Of a stretch of DNA of 64,000 bases, positions 35,836-44,690 are shown in pieces. The stretch covers positions 248,001 through 312,000 of the forward strand of contig CAYSQJ010000003.1 of the NCBI GenBank assembly GCA_964433345.1, given 5' to 3'. The position numbers and the translations under genes are program-made. This DNA is from Ga0077527 sp964433345 (GTDB taxonomy: Bacteria > Pseudomonadota > Gammaproteobacteria > Burkholderiales > SG8-41). The notes under the pieces are model-generated. The model saw only the letters and a list, made by a program, of their open reading frames with translations, was not told the DNA's origin and did no database searches. Positions within the stretch are counted from its first letter, which is position 1; each line of letters opens with the position of its first letter.

Positions 35836-37248
35836 TCAGAGGCTGTAGTACAGCTGGAACTCGAGCGGATGCGTGGTCATGCGGAAAGCGGTGACCTCTT
35901 CCATCTTCAGTTCGATGTAGGCATCGATCATGTCGTTGGAGAACACGCCGCCGCGGGTCAGGAACTCGCGATCCTTGTCGAGGCATTCCAGCGCCTGATC
36001 CAGCGAAGAGCAGACATTCGGCACTTTCTTCGCCTCTTCCGGCGGCAGGTCATAGAGGTTCTTGTCGACCGCGTCGCCGGGGTGGATCTTGTTCTGGATG
36101 CCGTCGAGGCCGGCCATCAGCATCGCGGCGAACGCGAGGTACGGATTCGCCGTCGGATCCGGGAAGCGCACTTCGATGCGGCGCGCCTTCGGGCTCGCAA
36201 CATGCGGAATGCGGATCGAGGCCGAGCGGTTGCGCGCCGAATAGGCGAGGTTGATCGGTGCCTCGAAGCCCGGCACCAGGCGCTTGTACGAGTTGGTGCC
36301 CGGATTGGTGATCGCATTCAGCGCACGGGCATGCTTGATGATGCCGCCGATGTAGTACAACGCGAGTTCGGACAGGCCGGCATAACCGTTGCCGCTGAAC
36401 AGGTTCTGACCGCCCTTCCACACCGACTGGTGCACGTGCATGCCCGAGCCGTTGTCGCCAACGATGGGCTTCGGCATGAAGGTCGCGGTCTTGCCGTAGG
36501 AATGGGCGACGTTGTGCACGGTGTACTTGAGAATCTGGTTCCAGTCGGCGCGTTTGACCAGGCTCGAGAACATGGTACCGATCTCGCACTGGCCCGGCGC
36601 GGCAACTTCGTGGTGATGTACTTCCACCGGCACGCCCTGCTCTTCGAGGGCAAGGCACATCGCCGAGCGGATGTCCTGCAGCGAGTCGACCGGGGGCACC
36701 GGGAAATAGCCACCCTTGACCGCCGGACGATGGCCCATGTTGCCGCCGTCGTTTTCCTCCTCGGAGGACCAGGGCGCTTCACCGGTCCTGATCTTGACCG
36801 AAGCGCCAGACATGTCGACGCGCCACATCACCGAGTCGAACACGAAAAATTCCGGCTCCGGACCGAAGTAGGCGGTGTCGCCGATGCCGGTCGACTTGAG
36901 GTAGGCCTCTGCACGCTTGGCGATCGAGCGCGGATCGCGGTCATAACCCTTGCCGTCCGACGGTTCGATCACGTCGCAGGTCAGAATCAGCGTGGACTCG
37001 TCGGTGAAGGGATCCATGCGCGCCGAATCCGGATCGGGCATCAGCAGCATGTCGGAAGCCTGGATGCCTTTCCAGCCGGCGATCGAGGAACCGTCGAAGG
37101 CATGACCGTCGGTGAACTTGTCCTCTTCAAACACCTTGCTGGGCACGGACACATGCTGTTCCTTGCCACGGGTATCGGTAAAGCGCAGGTCAACGAACTT
37201 GACTTCGTTGTCCTTGAGCATTTTCATGACATCGGCAGTGCTTCCCAT
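35836..37248 (-). CDS. glnA: Glutamine synthetase, type I
   Basis: ATP-dependent amidation of glutamate, the main route of ammonium assimilation. The 470-residue GSI subunit shows DGSSIAGW, the metal/ATP motifs EPEFFVFD and HVHQSVWKGGQNLF, and the adenylylation site Tyr399 in KNLYDLPPEE, so control by GlnE is expected. The 5' region carries a sigma-54 promoter with IHF- and NtrC-type sites, and ntrB/ntrC lie downstream on the same strand behind a terminator. Confidence 0.98.
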   Translation of the reverse strand: MGSTADVMKMLKDNEVKFVDLRFTDTRGKEQHVSVPSKVFEEDKFTDGHAFDGSSIAGWKGIQASDMLLMPDPDSARMDPFTDESTLILTCDVIEPSDGKGYDRDPRSIAKRAEAYLKSTGIGDTAYFGPEPEFFVFDSVMWRVDMSGASVKIRTGEAPWSSEEENDGGNMGHRPAVKGGYFPVPPVDSLQDIRSAMCLALEEQGVPVEVHHHEVAAPGQCEIGTMFSSLVKRADWNQILKYTVHNVAHSYGKTATFMPKPIVGDNGSGMHVHQSVWKGGQNLFSGNGYAGLSELALYYIGGIIKHARALNAITNPGTNSYKRLVPGFEAPINLAYSARNRSASIRIPHVASPKARRIEVRFPDPTANPYLAFAAMLMAGLDGIQNKIHPGDAVDKNLYDLPPEEAKKVPNVCSSLDQALECLDKDREFLTRGGVFSNDMIDAYIELKMEEVTAFRMTTHPLEFQLYYSL

Positions 37249-37309
37249 CGAACTCTCCTAACGATTGCGAACGATTTATAAAAGGTTGAACAGCTCCGCA
37301 GCCCTATCG

Positions 37310-37325
37310 AGCAGGATGTGTACCA
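37310..37325 (-). promoter_or_regulatory. Sigma-54 (-24/-12) promoter of glnA
   Basis: On the minus strand TGGTACACATCCTGCT matches TGGCACG-N4-TTGCW with the invariant GG and GC separated by exactly 10 bases. The start of transcription would be about 12 bases downstream, giving a leader of roughly 50 bases before the glnA ATG at 37248. Confidence 0.8.
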
Positions 37326-37339
37326 CCGCGGTGCATTAA

Positions 37340-37352
37340 TAACTATTTGATT
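37340..37352 (-). promoter_or_regulatory. IHF-type site in the glnA promoter
   Basis: On the minus strand AATCAAATAGTTA fully matches WATCAANNNNTTR and has an AT-rich 5' flank. It lies between the sigma-54 promoter and the NtrC-type palindromes, the place where IHF bends DNA to bring an activator to sigma-54 polymerase. Confidence 0.65.
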
Positions 37353-37386
37353 ATAAACAATTATTTATCCACAAGCCCGCAGGAGA

Positions 37387-37403
37387 TGCACTGATTCAGT
37401 GCG
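37387..37403. promoter_or_regulatory. NtrC-type binding site 1
   Basis: The palindrome TGCACTGATTCAGTGCG resembles the NtrC consensus TGCACC-N5-GGTGCA with both half-sites recognisable. It lies about 70 bases upstream of the sigma-54 promoter, a normal enhancer distance. Confidence 0.7.
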
Positions 37404-37416
37404 GCTCTACCGGTTG

Positions 37417-37433
37417 CGCCTCATTATAGTGCA
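37417..37433. promoter_or_regulatory. NtrC-type binding site 2 (weaker)
   Basis: On the minus strand TGCACTATAATGAGGCG has one strong half-site (TGCACT) and a degenerate partner. Its centre is 30 bp from site 1, about three helical turns, which would allow cooperative NtrC binding on one DNA face. Confidence 0.45.
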
Positions 37434-37504
37434 CGCGCCCGGTCCATGGCTCCAGTTAGAATTCGCCACCCGCAACAATCACCGCTCCCGCTCAAGGAAA
37501 CACC

Positions 37505-37957
37505 ATGAACTCCACCGAAGAAATTCTCGCCAATGCCCGCCAGCGGGCCGACCAGATGGGCCTGCCCTACAGCGGCGCCCTGACCCCCGCCGAAGCTTTC
37601 CAGATCTGGAAATCGCAACCGGGCACGCAGCTGGTCGATGTGCGCACCCGCGCCGAGTGGGACTGGGTCGGACGCATTCCCGGTGCCGTCGAAATCGAGC
37701 TGCTCAGCTACCCCGGCAACCGGCCGAACGCCGGATTCATGCAGGAACTGGAACAGAAGACGGACCCCGCAGCGCCGGTGCTGTTCATCTGCCGCAGCGG
37801 CGGGCGCTCGCACAACGCGGCGATGCTGGCGCTGCAGGCCGGCTATGGCGAGGTCTACAACGTGCTCGAAGGTTTCGAGGGTGATCGCGATCCCCAGGGT
37901 CACCGCAACACGGTCGGCGGCTGGCGCGCAGCCGGACTGCCCTGGGTGCAGGGCTGA
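37505..37957 (+). CDS. Single-domain rhodanese-like protein
   Basis: A 150-residue cytosolic rhodanese. The active-site cysteine is Cys96 in FICRSGGRSHNAA; the preceding VDVRTRAEWDWVGRIPGA is the usual second rhodanese motif. Such proteins carry persulfide sulfur between donors and acceptors; the partner here is unknown. The gene is divergent from glnA and ends 28 bp before the convergent GNAT-nitrilase gene. Confidence 0.88.
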   Translation: MNSTEEILANARQRADQMGLPYSGALTPAEAFQIWKSQPGTQLVDVRTRAEWDWVGRIPGAVEIELLSYPGNRPNAGFMQELEQKTDPAAPVLFICRSGGRSHNAAMLALQAGYGEVYNVLEGFEGDRDPQGHRNTVGGWRAAGLPWVQG

Positions 37958-37984
37958 AACGCGGCTGAGTATGCGCCGGCGCGG

Positions 37985-39562
37985 CTACTTGCCGCGCCAG
38001 ACCACGCCGTAGAGATCGTGGCGGCGGTCGCGCAGGTTGCGCACCGTGCCGTTGTTGCGCGCGGTGATCAGGGTGTCCGGGCGAAGGTCGGCGATGGCCA
38101 CCGTCTCGACATTCGGCGTGGTGTCTGCCGCGATGCCGTCGCGGGCAAACGGAAAATCACAGGGCGTCAGCACGCAGCTCTGGGCATACTGGATATCCAT
38201 GTTGCTGACGTTCGGCAGATTGCCGACATTGCCCGACATCACCACGTAGATCTGGTTCTCCACCGCCCGCGCGTGACAGCAGTAACGCACCCTCAGGTAA
38301 CTCTGTCGCTCATCGGTGCAGAAGGGCACGAACAGGATGTGTATGCCCTGGTCGGTCAGGTGCCGGACCACCTCAGGGAATTCGGTGTCGTAGCAGACCA
38401 GCACGCCGATCGGGCCGCAATCAGTTTCAATGGCGGCCACCGAATCGCCGCCCTCGATGTTCCACCAGGCGACCTCGTTCGGAGTCGGATGGATTTTCGG
38501 CTGCTCGTGGATGCTGCCGTCGCGCAGAAAAATGTAGGAAATGTTTTCGACGCGGCCGCTGGCCACCCGCGTCGGATGCGAGCCGCCGATGATGTTGATG
38601 TTGTGGCGCAACGCAAGGTCGCGCATCGCCTCGCGAAAACGCGGCGTGTATTCGGTCAGCGCCTCGATCGCCTCGGAAGGCCGCATTTCCTGGTTCTCCA
38701 TCGACAGCAGTTGCAGCGTGAACAACTCCGGAAACACCACGAAGTCGCCGTTGTAGGTGGCGACCACGTCGACAAAGTATTCGACGAACTTGATGAACTC
38801 CTCGAAGGAGTGCACCCGCCGCTGCATGTACTGCACGGTGCCGACCCGAACCGTGTCCGCAAGGCGGCCGCCGGAATAGCTGCGCGCCTTGTCCCCGGCC
38901 TTTTGCTGCGGCGCCTTGGGATTGCGCCAGACCAGGTGCACCCCGTGTCCCAGCGACTGCTGGTCGCCAGCGATGTACTCCGGGATCACGCCAATGATTT
39001 CGAAGCGGTTGCGCAGCTGGAAAGACAGCACCGGGTCGCGCTGCCGTTTCTGCTGTATTTCGCGCACATAGTTCTCGGCCGTGCCGAAGCGTTTCAGCCT
39101 GCGCGCCAGCGTCGGCAGCCGGCCGACGAACACGATGCCCTCGAGCTTGCGTTCCTCGCACAGCTTCTTGCGCTGGTTGTAAAGGCGCTGGCCGAGGTGG
39201 TAGCCCCGGTAGTCCGGATCGACAAAAACCTCCATGCCGTAGAGCCAGTCTCCGTCCGGGTCATGGCGGGCCGCGTAGCCGTTGCCGGTGATCTCGACCC
39301 AGGTATGCGGCTTCAGCGCGATCTCGCCGCGGGTGATGAAGGTCGCGCAATAACCGACGATCTTGTCGTCGACGGTGATGACGAACTGGCCTTCCGGAAA
39401 AATATTGATCTGGCCGGTGATTGCGCCGGCTGAATAGCCCTTCATGCCGGCCTCGGCATAGACGCGCTCGCTCAGCGCGCAGATCGCCGGCACATCGGCC
39501 GGCGTGGCATTGCGGATCTGCAGGCGGGTCTTCGGATCGGAAAGCGTTGCGGTGTTTTTCAT
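37985..39562 (-). CDS. GNAT N-acetyltransferase fused to a carbon-nitrogen hydrolase
   Basis: A 525-residue two-domain protein. Residues about 13-170 form a GNAT domain (RNATPADVPAICALSERVY, VDPDYRGYHLGQRLY). Residues about 235-520 are a nitrilase-superfamily domain with the Glu-Lys-Cys triad: Glu in FPELF, Lys in PKIHPT and Cys390 in VCYDTEFPEVV. The fusion is a known, widespread bacterial architecture; no substrate is established. It stands alone between the rhodanese and uppP genes. Confidence 0.9.
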   Translation of the reverse strand: MKNTATLSDPKTRLQIRNATPADVPAICALSERVYAEAGMKGYSAGAITGQINIFPEGQFVITVDDKIVGYCATFITRGEIALKPHTWVEITGNGYAARHDPDGDWLYGMEVFVDPDYRGYHLGQRLYNQRKKLCEERKLEGIVFVGRLPTLARRLKRFGTAENYVREIQQKRQRDPVLSFQLRNRFEIIGVIPEYIAGDQQSLGHGVHLVWRNPKAPQQKAGDKARSYSGGRLADTVRVGTVQYMQRRVHSFEEFIKFVEYFVDVVATYNGDFVVFPELFTLQLLSMENQEMRPSEAIEALTEYTPRFREAMRDLALRHNINIIGGSHPTRVASGRVENISYIFLRDGSIHEQPKIHPTPNEVAWWNIEGGDSVAAIETDCGPIGVLVCYDTEFPEVVRHLTDQGIHILFVPFCTDERQSYLRVRYCCHARAVENQIYVVMSGNVGNLPNVSNMDIQYAQSCVLTPCDFPFARDGIAADTTPNVETVAIADLRPDTLITARNNGTVRNLRDRRHDLYGVVWRGK

Positions 39563-39639
39563 GATTTCTCCTCTCCCAGTCCGACTCCGGAGCCAAACCG
39601 GAGTTCCATTTGATTCACGGCGCCCCGGGGCGCCGGGTC

Positions 39640-40455
39640 CTACCAGACGATGAGGCCGGTGTACGCGCTGCCGAGTATGAACAGGCCGAAGATGATGCGG
39701 TACCAGGCAAAAACCCGGAAATCATGGGTGGCGACATAACGCATCAGCCAGCGGATGCAGACGAATGCCGAGACAAAAGCGCTGATGGTGCCGATGCCGA
39801 AAAGACCCACATCATCGGCCGACAGCAGCGCACGGTTCTTGTAAAGATCGTAGGCGCCCGCCGCCACCAGTGTCGGCACCGCGAGGAAGAACGAAAACTC
39901 GGTGGCCGCACGGCGCGACAGTCCGAACATCATGCCGCCGATGATCGTGGCGCCGGCGCGCGACACGCCCGGAAACAGCGCGAAGGCCTGCGCAAAACCT
40001 ACCTTCAGCGCATCGCGCCAGGTCATGCAATCGACGTCATCAATGCGCACCGGCTGCTCCCGCCGCTCGACCCAGAGGATGACGAAACCGCCGACGATCA
40101 GCGCCAGCGCCACCGGCACCGGGTGGAACAGGTTCGCCTTGATCATCCCGCCCAGCGCCAGTCCAATCACCGCCGCCGGCATGAATGCCGCCAGCAGGTT
40201 CAGCACGAAACGCTGCGCTCCGGCATCGCGGGCCAGGCCGCCCAGCACACCGAGAAAACGCCCGCGGAACTCCCAGCACACGGCGAGCATGGCACCGGTC
40301 TGGATGACCAGTTCGAACACCTGCCCCTTGCCGTCATCGAAATCAAGCAGGCTGCCGGCAATGATCAGGTGGCCGGTGCTGGAGATCGGAAGAAACTCGG
40401 TGAGCCCTTCGACGATGCCCATGATCAGGGCTTTGAGGGCCAGGACGGGATCCAT
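39640..40455 (-). CDS. uppP: Undecaprenyl-diphosphatase
   Basis: A membrane enzyme that recycles undecaprenyl diphosphate to the monophosphate carrier for peptidoglycan and O-antigen synthesis. It has 271 residues with about eight hydrophobic segments. The two family motifs are present: EGLTEFLPISSTGHLIIAG near residue 15 and FPGVSRAGATIIGGM near residue 165. An inverted octamer array lies just upstream of its start. Confidence 0.96.
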   Translation of the reverse strand: MDPVLALKALIMGIVEGLTEFLPISSTGHLIIAGSLLDFDDGKGQVFELVIQTGAMLAVCWEFRGRFLGVLGGLARDAGAQRFVLNLLAAFMPAAVIGLALGGMIKANLFHPVPVALALIVGGFVILWVERREQPVRIDDVDCMTWRDALKVGFAQAFALFPGVSRAGATIIGGMMFGLSRRAATEFSFFLAVPTLVAAGAYDLYKNRALLSADDVGLFGIGTISAFVSAFVCIRWLMRYVATHDFRVFAWYRIIFGLFILGSAYTGLIVW

Positions 40456-40488
40456 CTGCGGATTTTACTTCAGCAACCGGGGAATACA

Positions 40489-40576
40489 GTAATTAGGTGA
40501 TTAAGTAATTAAGTGATTGGAAACGGTGAGACAGCTGCCATCAACCAATCACCTAATTACCTAATCACTCAATCAC
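40489..40576. repeat. Inverted octamer array (hairpin element), locus 3
   Basis: The left arm has four 8-bp units GTAATTAG, GTGATTAA, GTAATTAA, GTGATTGG (40489-40520). The right arm has CCAATCAC, CTAATTAC, CTAATCAC, TCAATCAC (40545-40576). The 24-base loop carries no gene. It occupies the space between the macB-like permease (stop at 40589) and the uppP start, and is strikingly AT-rich for this genome. Confidence 0.75.
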
Positions 40577-40588
40577 CGACTTTAAAAA

Positions 40589-41821
40589 TCACTCGTATCT
40601 CAAGGCTTCAATCGGCAACAACAGCGAAGCCTTGCGCGCCGGATAGAAACCGAAAAAGATGCCGATCGCTGCGGCGAAACCCACCGCCAGTGCGACGGGC
40701 TCGATGCCGAGATGGATCGGCCAGCCGGCAAACTGTCCGATCGCCAGCGAGCCGCCAACGCCCAGCACGATGCCGAGCAGGCCGCCGATCAGCGCCAGCG
40801 TGATCGCCTCGACCAGGAACTGGGTCAGGATGTCGCGGCCGCGGGCGCCCACCGCCATGCGCAAACCGATCTCGCGGGTACGTTCGGTCACCGACACCAG
40901 CATGATGTTCATGATGCCGATGCCGCCGACCAGCAGGGAGACCGAGGCGACTGCTGCGAGCAGCAACCCCATGATGCGGCTCGACTCCTCGCGGGTCGCC
41001 AGAACCTCGGACAGGTTGCGCAGCGTGAAGTCGTCCTCGCGGTCCTGCTGGATGCGGTGGCGCTGGCGCATCAGCTCGCGGATCTGCGACTCGACTTCCT
41101 TCATGTCCTCGCCGTCGCGCACCTTGATCGACACCGAACCGACGGTGCGCAGCCGGCCGGCACCCTGGCCGAGCACGCGCTTGCGCGCGGTCGAAATCGG
41201 CATCAGGATGATGTCGTCCTGGTCCTGGCCCATCAGGCTCTGGCCTTTTTTCTCGAGTGTGCCGATCACCGTGAACGGCACCTTGCGGATGCGGATCACC
41301 TGGCCGATCGGATCGGCATCGCCGAACAGGCTGCGCGCGACGGTATCACCGAGCAGAGCGACCTTGGCAGCCCCGGCAACGTCCGCCATGTCGAAACCCT
41401 TGCCCTCGGCGACGACCCAGTTGCGCGCCTCCAGATACTCCGGGGTCACCCCGTAGAACACGGTTGACCAGTTGCCGCTGCCGCCAACCACCTGCCCGGT
41501 GCCGCGCAGCGTCGGCGCCGAGGCCTGCACGCCGGGAATGTCGCGCTGGATGGCATAACCATCCTCCTCGGTCAGCGTGTTGCGCGAGCCCGCGCCCATG
41601 CGCACGCCGCCGGCAGTGGTCGAACCCGGCATCAGGATGATCAGGTTGGTGCCGAGACCCTTGATCTGCTCCTCGATGCGCTGCTGCGCGCCGGAACCGA
41701 CCGCGATCATGGTGATCACCGCGGCGACGCCGATGATGATGCCGAGCATGGTCAGCGCGCTGCGCAGCTTGTTGATGCGCAACGCGCGCAGGGCAATGCG
41801 GATGCTGGCCAGCACGTTCAT
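40589..41821 (-). CDS. MacB-like ABC transporter permease
   Basis: A 410-residue inner-membrane permease of the MacB/FtsX type: one N-terminal membrane segment (LRSALTMLGIIIGVAAVITMIAVG), a large periplasmic domain, and three C-terminal segments with the signature EIGLRMAVGARGRDILTQFLVEA. The ATPase is a separate gene overlapping by four bases, so this is a split MacB. With the adjacent MacA-like adaptor and a TolC it would form a tripartite exporter. Confidence 0.92.
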   Translation of the reverse strand: MNVLASIRIALRALRINKLRSALTMLGIIIGVAAVITMIAVGSGAQQRIEEQIKGLGTNLIILMPGSTTAGGVRMGAGSRNTLTEEDGYAIQRDIPGVQASAPTLRGTGQVVGGSGNWSTVFYGVTPEYLEARNWVVAEGKGFDMADVAGAAKVALLGDTVARSLFGDADPIGQVIRIRKVPFTVIGTLEKKGQSLMGQDQDDIILMPISTARKRVLGQGAGRLRTVGSVSIKVRDGEDMKEVESQIRELMRQRHRIQQDREDDFTLRNLSEVLATREESSRIMGLLLAAVASVSLLVGGIGIMNIMLVSVTERTREIGLRMAVGARGRDILTQFLVEAITLALIGGLLGIVLGVGGSLAIGQFAGWPIHLGIEPVALAVGFAAAIGIFFGFYPARKASLLLPIEALRYE

Positions 41822-42576
41822 GCGTTCGCCCCCGCCTGCGGCTGCACCGCGCGCAGCCGCTCCGCCATCGCCGCGGCATCCTTGGGCGCGGCGACAACAT
41901 GGTCCTCGACCACTGCGCCGTCGCGGAAAGTGATCACCCGTTTCGCGAAATCCGCGATGTCGCGCTCATGCGTCACCAGCACCACGGTCATGCCCTGGGA
42001 ATTGAGTTGCTGCAGCAGCGCCATCACCTCGCAGCTGGTCAGGGTGTCGAGCGCGCCCGTCGGTTCGTCGGCAAGGATCAGCACCGGGTCGTTGACCAGC
42101 GCCCGCGCGATCGCCACGCGCTGCTGCTGGCCGCCGGAGAGCTGGGCCGGGTGATGGTGGCCGCGCTCGGCGAGGCCGACTTCGGCAAGCCGTGCCGCCG
42201 CCCGCCGGTTGCGCTCCTCGGCGGGCACGCCGCAGTAGAGCAGCGGCAGCGAGATGTTTTCCAGCGCGGAAGTGCGCGGCAGCAGGTTGAAGCTCTGGAA
42301 CACGAAACCGATGCGCCGGTTGCGGATCGCGGCCAGCGCGTCGCGGTCCAGACCGGACACACGCTCGCCCGCGAGCAGGTACTCGCCGCTGTCGGGAATG
42401 TCGAGGCAGCCGAGCAGGTTCATGAACGTCGACTTGCCCGAGCCCGAGGGTCCCATCACCGCGACGAATTCCCCGGGCTCGATTTCCACGGACACCCCGC
42501 GCAGCGCATGCACGACATAGCCGCCAAGCTCGTACGACTTGGCGAGTCCGCGGGTGACGATCAGTGGCGTGGACAT
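41818..42576 (-). CDS. MacB-type ABC transporter ATPase subunit
   Basis: A 252-residue ATPase of the LolD/MacB group. It has Walker A GPSGSGKSTFMNLLG, the Q-loop in FQSFNLL, ABC signature LSGGQQQRVAIARAL, Walker B LILADEPTGALD and H-loop VTHERD. It energises the permease encoded by the next gene. ATG 42576 was chosen; a TTG at 42594 is in frame but adds no family residues. Confidence 0.94.
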   Translation of the reverse strand: MSTPLIVTRGLAKSYELGGYVVHALRGVSVEIEPGEFVAVMGPSGSGKSTFMNLLGCLDIPDSGEYLLAGERVSGLDRDALAAIRNRRIGFVFQSFNLLPRTSALENISLPLLYCGVPAEERNRRAAARLAEVGLAERGHHHPAQLSGGQQQRVAIARALVNDPVLILADEPTGALDTLTSCEVMALLQQLNSQGMTVVLVTHERDIADFAKRVITFRDGAVVEDHVVAAPKDAAAMAERLRAVQPQAGANA

Positions 42577-42605
42577 GGCCTCGGCGCCGGGCAAGTCGGA
42601 AACGA

Positions 42606-44177
42606 TCAGAACCCGAAGCGCGGGCCGGTACTGCCCTTCGCTTCATTGCGCGCGCCCGCCGCGAGATTGCCGATGATCACCGCGTCGCCCTCTTTCAGGT
42701 CGCCGCCCAGCAACTCGGTAAAGCTGCCGTCGGTGATGCCAAGGCGCACGTTGACGTTTTTCGGCTTGCCCGAGGCATCGACAACCCACACGCTGCCGCT
42801 GCGCGTGGCAACGCCACGCTGCTCGCTGGCCATCGCCTCATAACGCCCGCGCTGCTCGTCGTTCAGGATGGCGGATATCTCGCTGCGCGACTGCGCACGC
42901 AGGCGGCCGATCTCCTTTTTGCGCTGCGCCGGATCATCAACGCTGATTGCGGCGATGCGCTCGGCGGTGGCGCGCTGGATGGCCTCGAGCTTTTCCACCT
43001 GCTCCGCGCTGAGGCCGAGCTCCCGGGTCAGGCGCTCGCGGGTGGCCTGGGCCTGGCCCGAGGCACCCTTCGGCGCACTGCCGCCCGATGCCTGCGGCGG
43101 TGAAGAACCCTTCTGCGACTTGGCCGGCGCCTCGGCGCCGGGCGGACGATAGCGCAGGGCCGCATTGGGCAGCTTCAGCGCGCCTTCGCGCCGCGCCACC
43201 GTGATGCGCACATTGGTGGTCATGCCCGGCAGCAGGGTGAGATCGGGATTGGGCGCGGAAATGATCGCCGTGTAAGTCACCACGTTCTGCACCACCAGTG
43301 CCGCCTTGCGCACCTGGGTGATCTTGCCGCGGAAAGTCCGCCCCGGGAATGAATCGACGGTGAAGGTCGCATCCTGGCCCACCGCGATGCGGCCGATCTC
43401 CGACTCGTCGATCGAGGCCTCGACCTGCATGTCGGTCAGGTTGCGCGCGATCAGGAACAGCGTCGGCGCCTGCAGGCTGGCTGCGACGGTCTGCCCGGCA
43501 TCGACGCTGCGTGAAATGACGATGCCGTCCACCGGCGCGCGGATGGTCGTGCGTTCAAGATCCACCTTCGCCTGTGAAAGCTGCGATTCGCGCTGCTTCA
43601 CCAGGGCCTCGCCGTTGCGCACCTGTGCCTCGCCCACCGCGCGCTGTGCCTGCGCGGTTTTCACCTGTTCGCGCGCCGTGGCCACCGCCGACTGCGCGGT
43701 CTCCAGCGCGGCCTGCGACACGAAACCCTTCTCCACCAGCATCTGGTTGCGCTTCAGGTTGCGTTCGGCTTCCGCCAGCGCCACCTGCGCGCGCGACACC
43801 TCGGCCTGCAACGCGCCGAGATTGGCGCGCTGGGTCATTGCCGTCGCACGCCCGGCCTCGAGGTCGGCCATTGCCTGGTTCACACGCAGCATGAACGACT
43901 CGGGGTCGATGCGGGCGATCACGTCGCCCATCTTCACCACCGAGTTGTAGTCGACGAAGATCTCCTTGATCTGGCCGGAAACCTGTGAGCCCACCTGTAC
44001 CGAGACCACGGGATTCAGTGTGCCGGTGGACGATACCGCTGCGACGAGGTCGCCGCGCTCGATTTTCGCGAAGCGGTAACCCTGCTGCGCCTGCCCGCCG
44101 GAAAAATGCCAGTACGCGGCTCCGCCAAGTCCCAGGGCCAGGACCGCAGCGGCGATCAACATGATTTTCTTGTTCAA
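42606..44177 (-). CDS. MacA-like periplasmic adaptor with an internal Spy-like helical insert
   Basis: A membrane-fusion protein linking the MacB-like ABC transporter to an outer-membrane TolC. It has an N-terminal anchor (IMLIAAAVLALGLGGAAYWHF), a lipoyl half-motif (GTLNPVVSVQVGSQVSGQI), a long coiled-coil hairpin, and beta-barrel segments (VDGIVISRSVDAGQTVAAS). At 523 residues it is much longer than E. coli MacA. The excess is an insert at about residues 346-458: a Pro/Gly/Ser linker then helices reading LTRELGLSAEQVEKLEAI and ILNDEQRGRYEAM, resembling LTxxQ/Spy-type chaperone helices. The MacA tail (LGITDGSFTELLGGDLKEG) resumes afterwards. Confidence 0.9.
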   Translation of the reverse strand: MNKKIMLIAAAVLALGLGGAAYWHFSGGQAQQGYRFAKIERGDLVAAVSSTGTLNPVVSVQVGSQVSGQIKEIFVDYNSVVKMGDVIARIDPESFMLRVNQAMADLEAGRATAMTQRANLGALQAEVSRAQVALAEAERNLKRNQMLVEKGFVSQAALETAQSAVATAREQVKTAQAQRAVGEAQVRNGEALVKQRESQLSQAKVDLERTTIRAPVDGIVISRSVDAGQTVAASLQAPTLFLIARNLTDMQVEASIDESEIGRIAVGQDATFTVDSFPGRTFRGKITQVRKAALVVQNVVTYTAIISAPNPDLTLLPGMTTNVRITVARREGALKLPNAALRYRPPGAEAPAKSQKGSSPPQASGGSAPKGASGQAQATRERLTRELGLSAEQVEKLEAIQRATAERIAAISVDDPAQRKKEIGRLRAQSRSEISAILNDEQRGRYEAMASEQRGVATRSGSVWVVDASGKPKNVNVRLGITDGSFTELLGGDLKEGDAVIIGNLAAGARNEAKGSTGPRFGF

Positions 44178-44268
44178 GATTGGATCCTGCGGGAAACCGC
44201 GGCAAATAAACGCAAATCAGCAGGGCGCCGGATACGACACCGGGCACTGCAGCGAAGTTCGCGACAAT

Positions 44269-44631
44269 TCAATATGAGGGGGACGAAGACGACGGCGGCG
44301 CCAGTTCGCGGACAGCGCCACGCACCGCATGCTCGACGAAACGGGTCAGCAGCATGGCCGCATCCAGGCCGCGCAGGCGCAACTCGCCGCCGGCGGCCTC
44401 CAGCCGGCGGGCCAGGGATTCAGGCATCGGCGGCGGCTCCCGCCCCTCGGCGGTCGCACGCATCGACTCGCGCAGATGTTCGAAGAGCAGGCCGACGTCG
44501 TCCTCCGACACGACGCCGCCGAACAACTGCTGCGGCTCTGGAAGGACCGGGGCAGCCGGTTCCCGGGCATGCAGCGCGGATGACAGCATTCCGCCCACGG
44601 CCAGCACCAGCAATCTGCGTTTCAGCGGCAT
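44269..44631 (-). CDS. Hypothetical small exported protein
   Basis: A 120-residue protein not recognised as a known family. It has a signal-like N-terminus (MPLKRRLLVLAVGGMLSSALHA) and a charged helical body, and ends in a serine-rich tail (PPSSSSPSY). A strong AGGAGG ribosome-binding site stands six bases before the ATG, so the gene is likely real. It lies between the thiC and macA-like genes; a periplasmic location is inferred. Confidence 0.65.
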   Translation of the reverse strand: MPLKRRLLVLAVGGMLSSALHAREPAAPVLPEPQQLFGGVVSEDDVGLLFEHLRESMRATAEGREPPPMPESLARRLEAAGGELRLRGLDAAMLLTRFVEHAVRGAVRELAPPSSSSPSY

Positions 44632-44690
44632 ATCAATTCCTCCTGCCAAAGCCCTTTTAACGCGCGGCGCCGCGGATGGTGCACCGCAGC

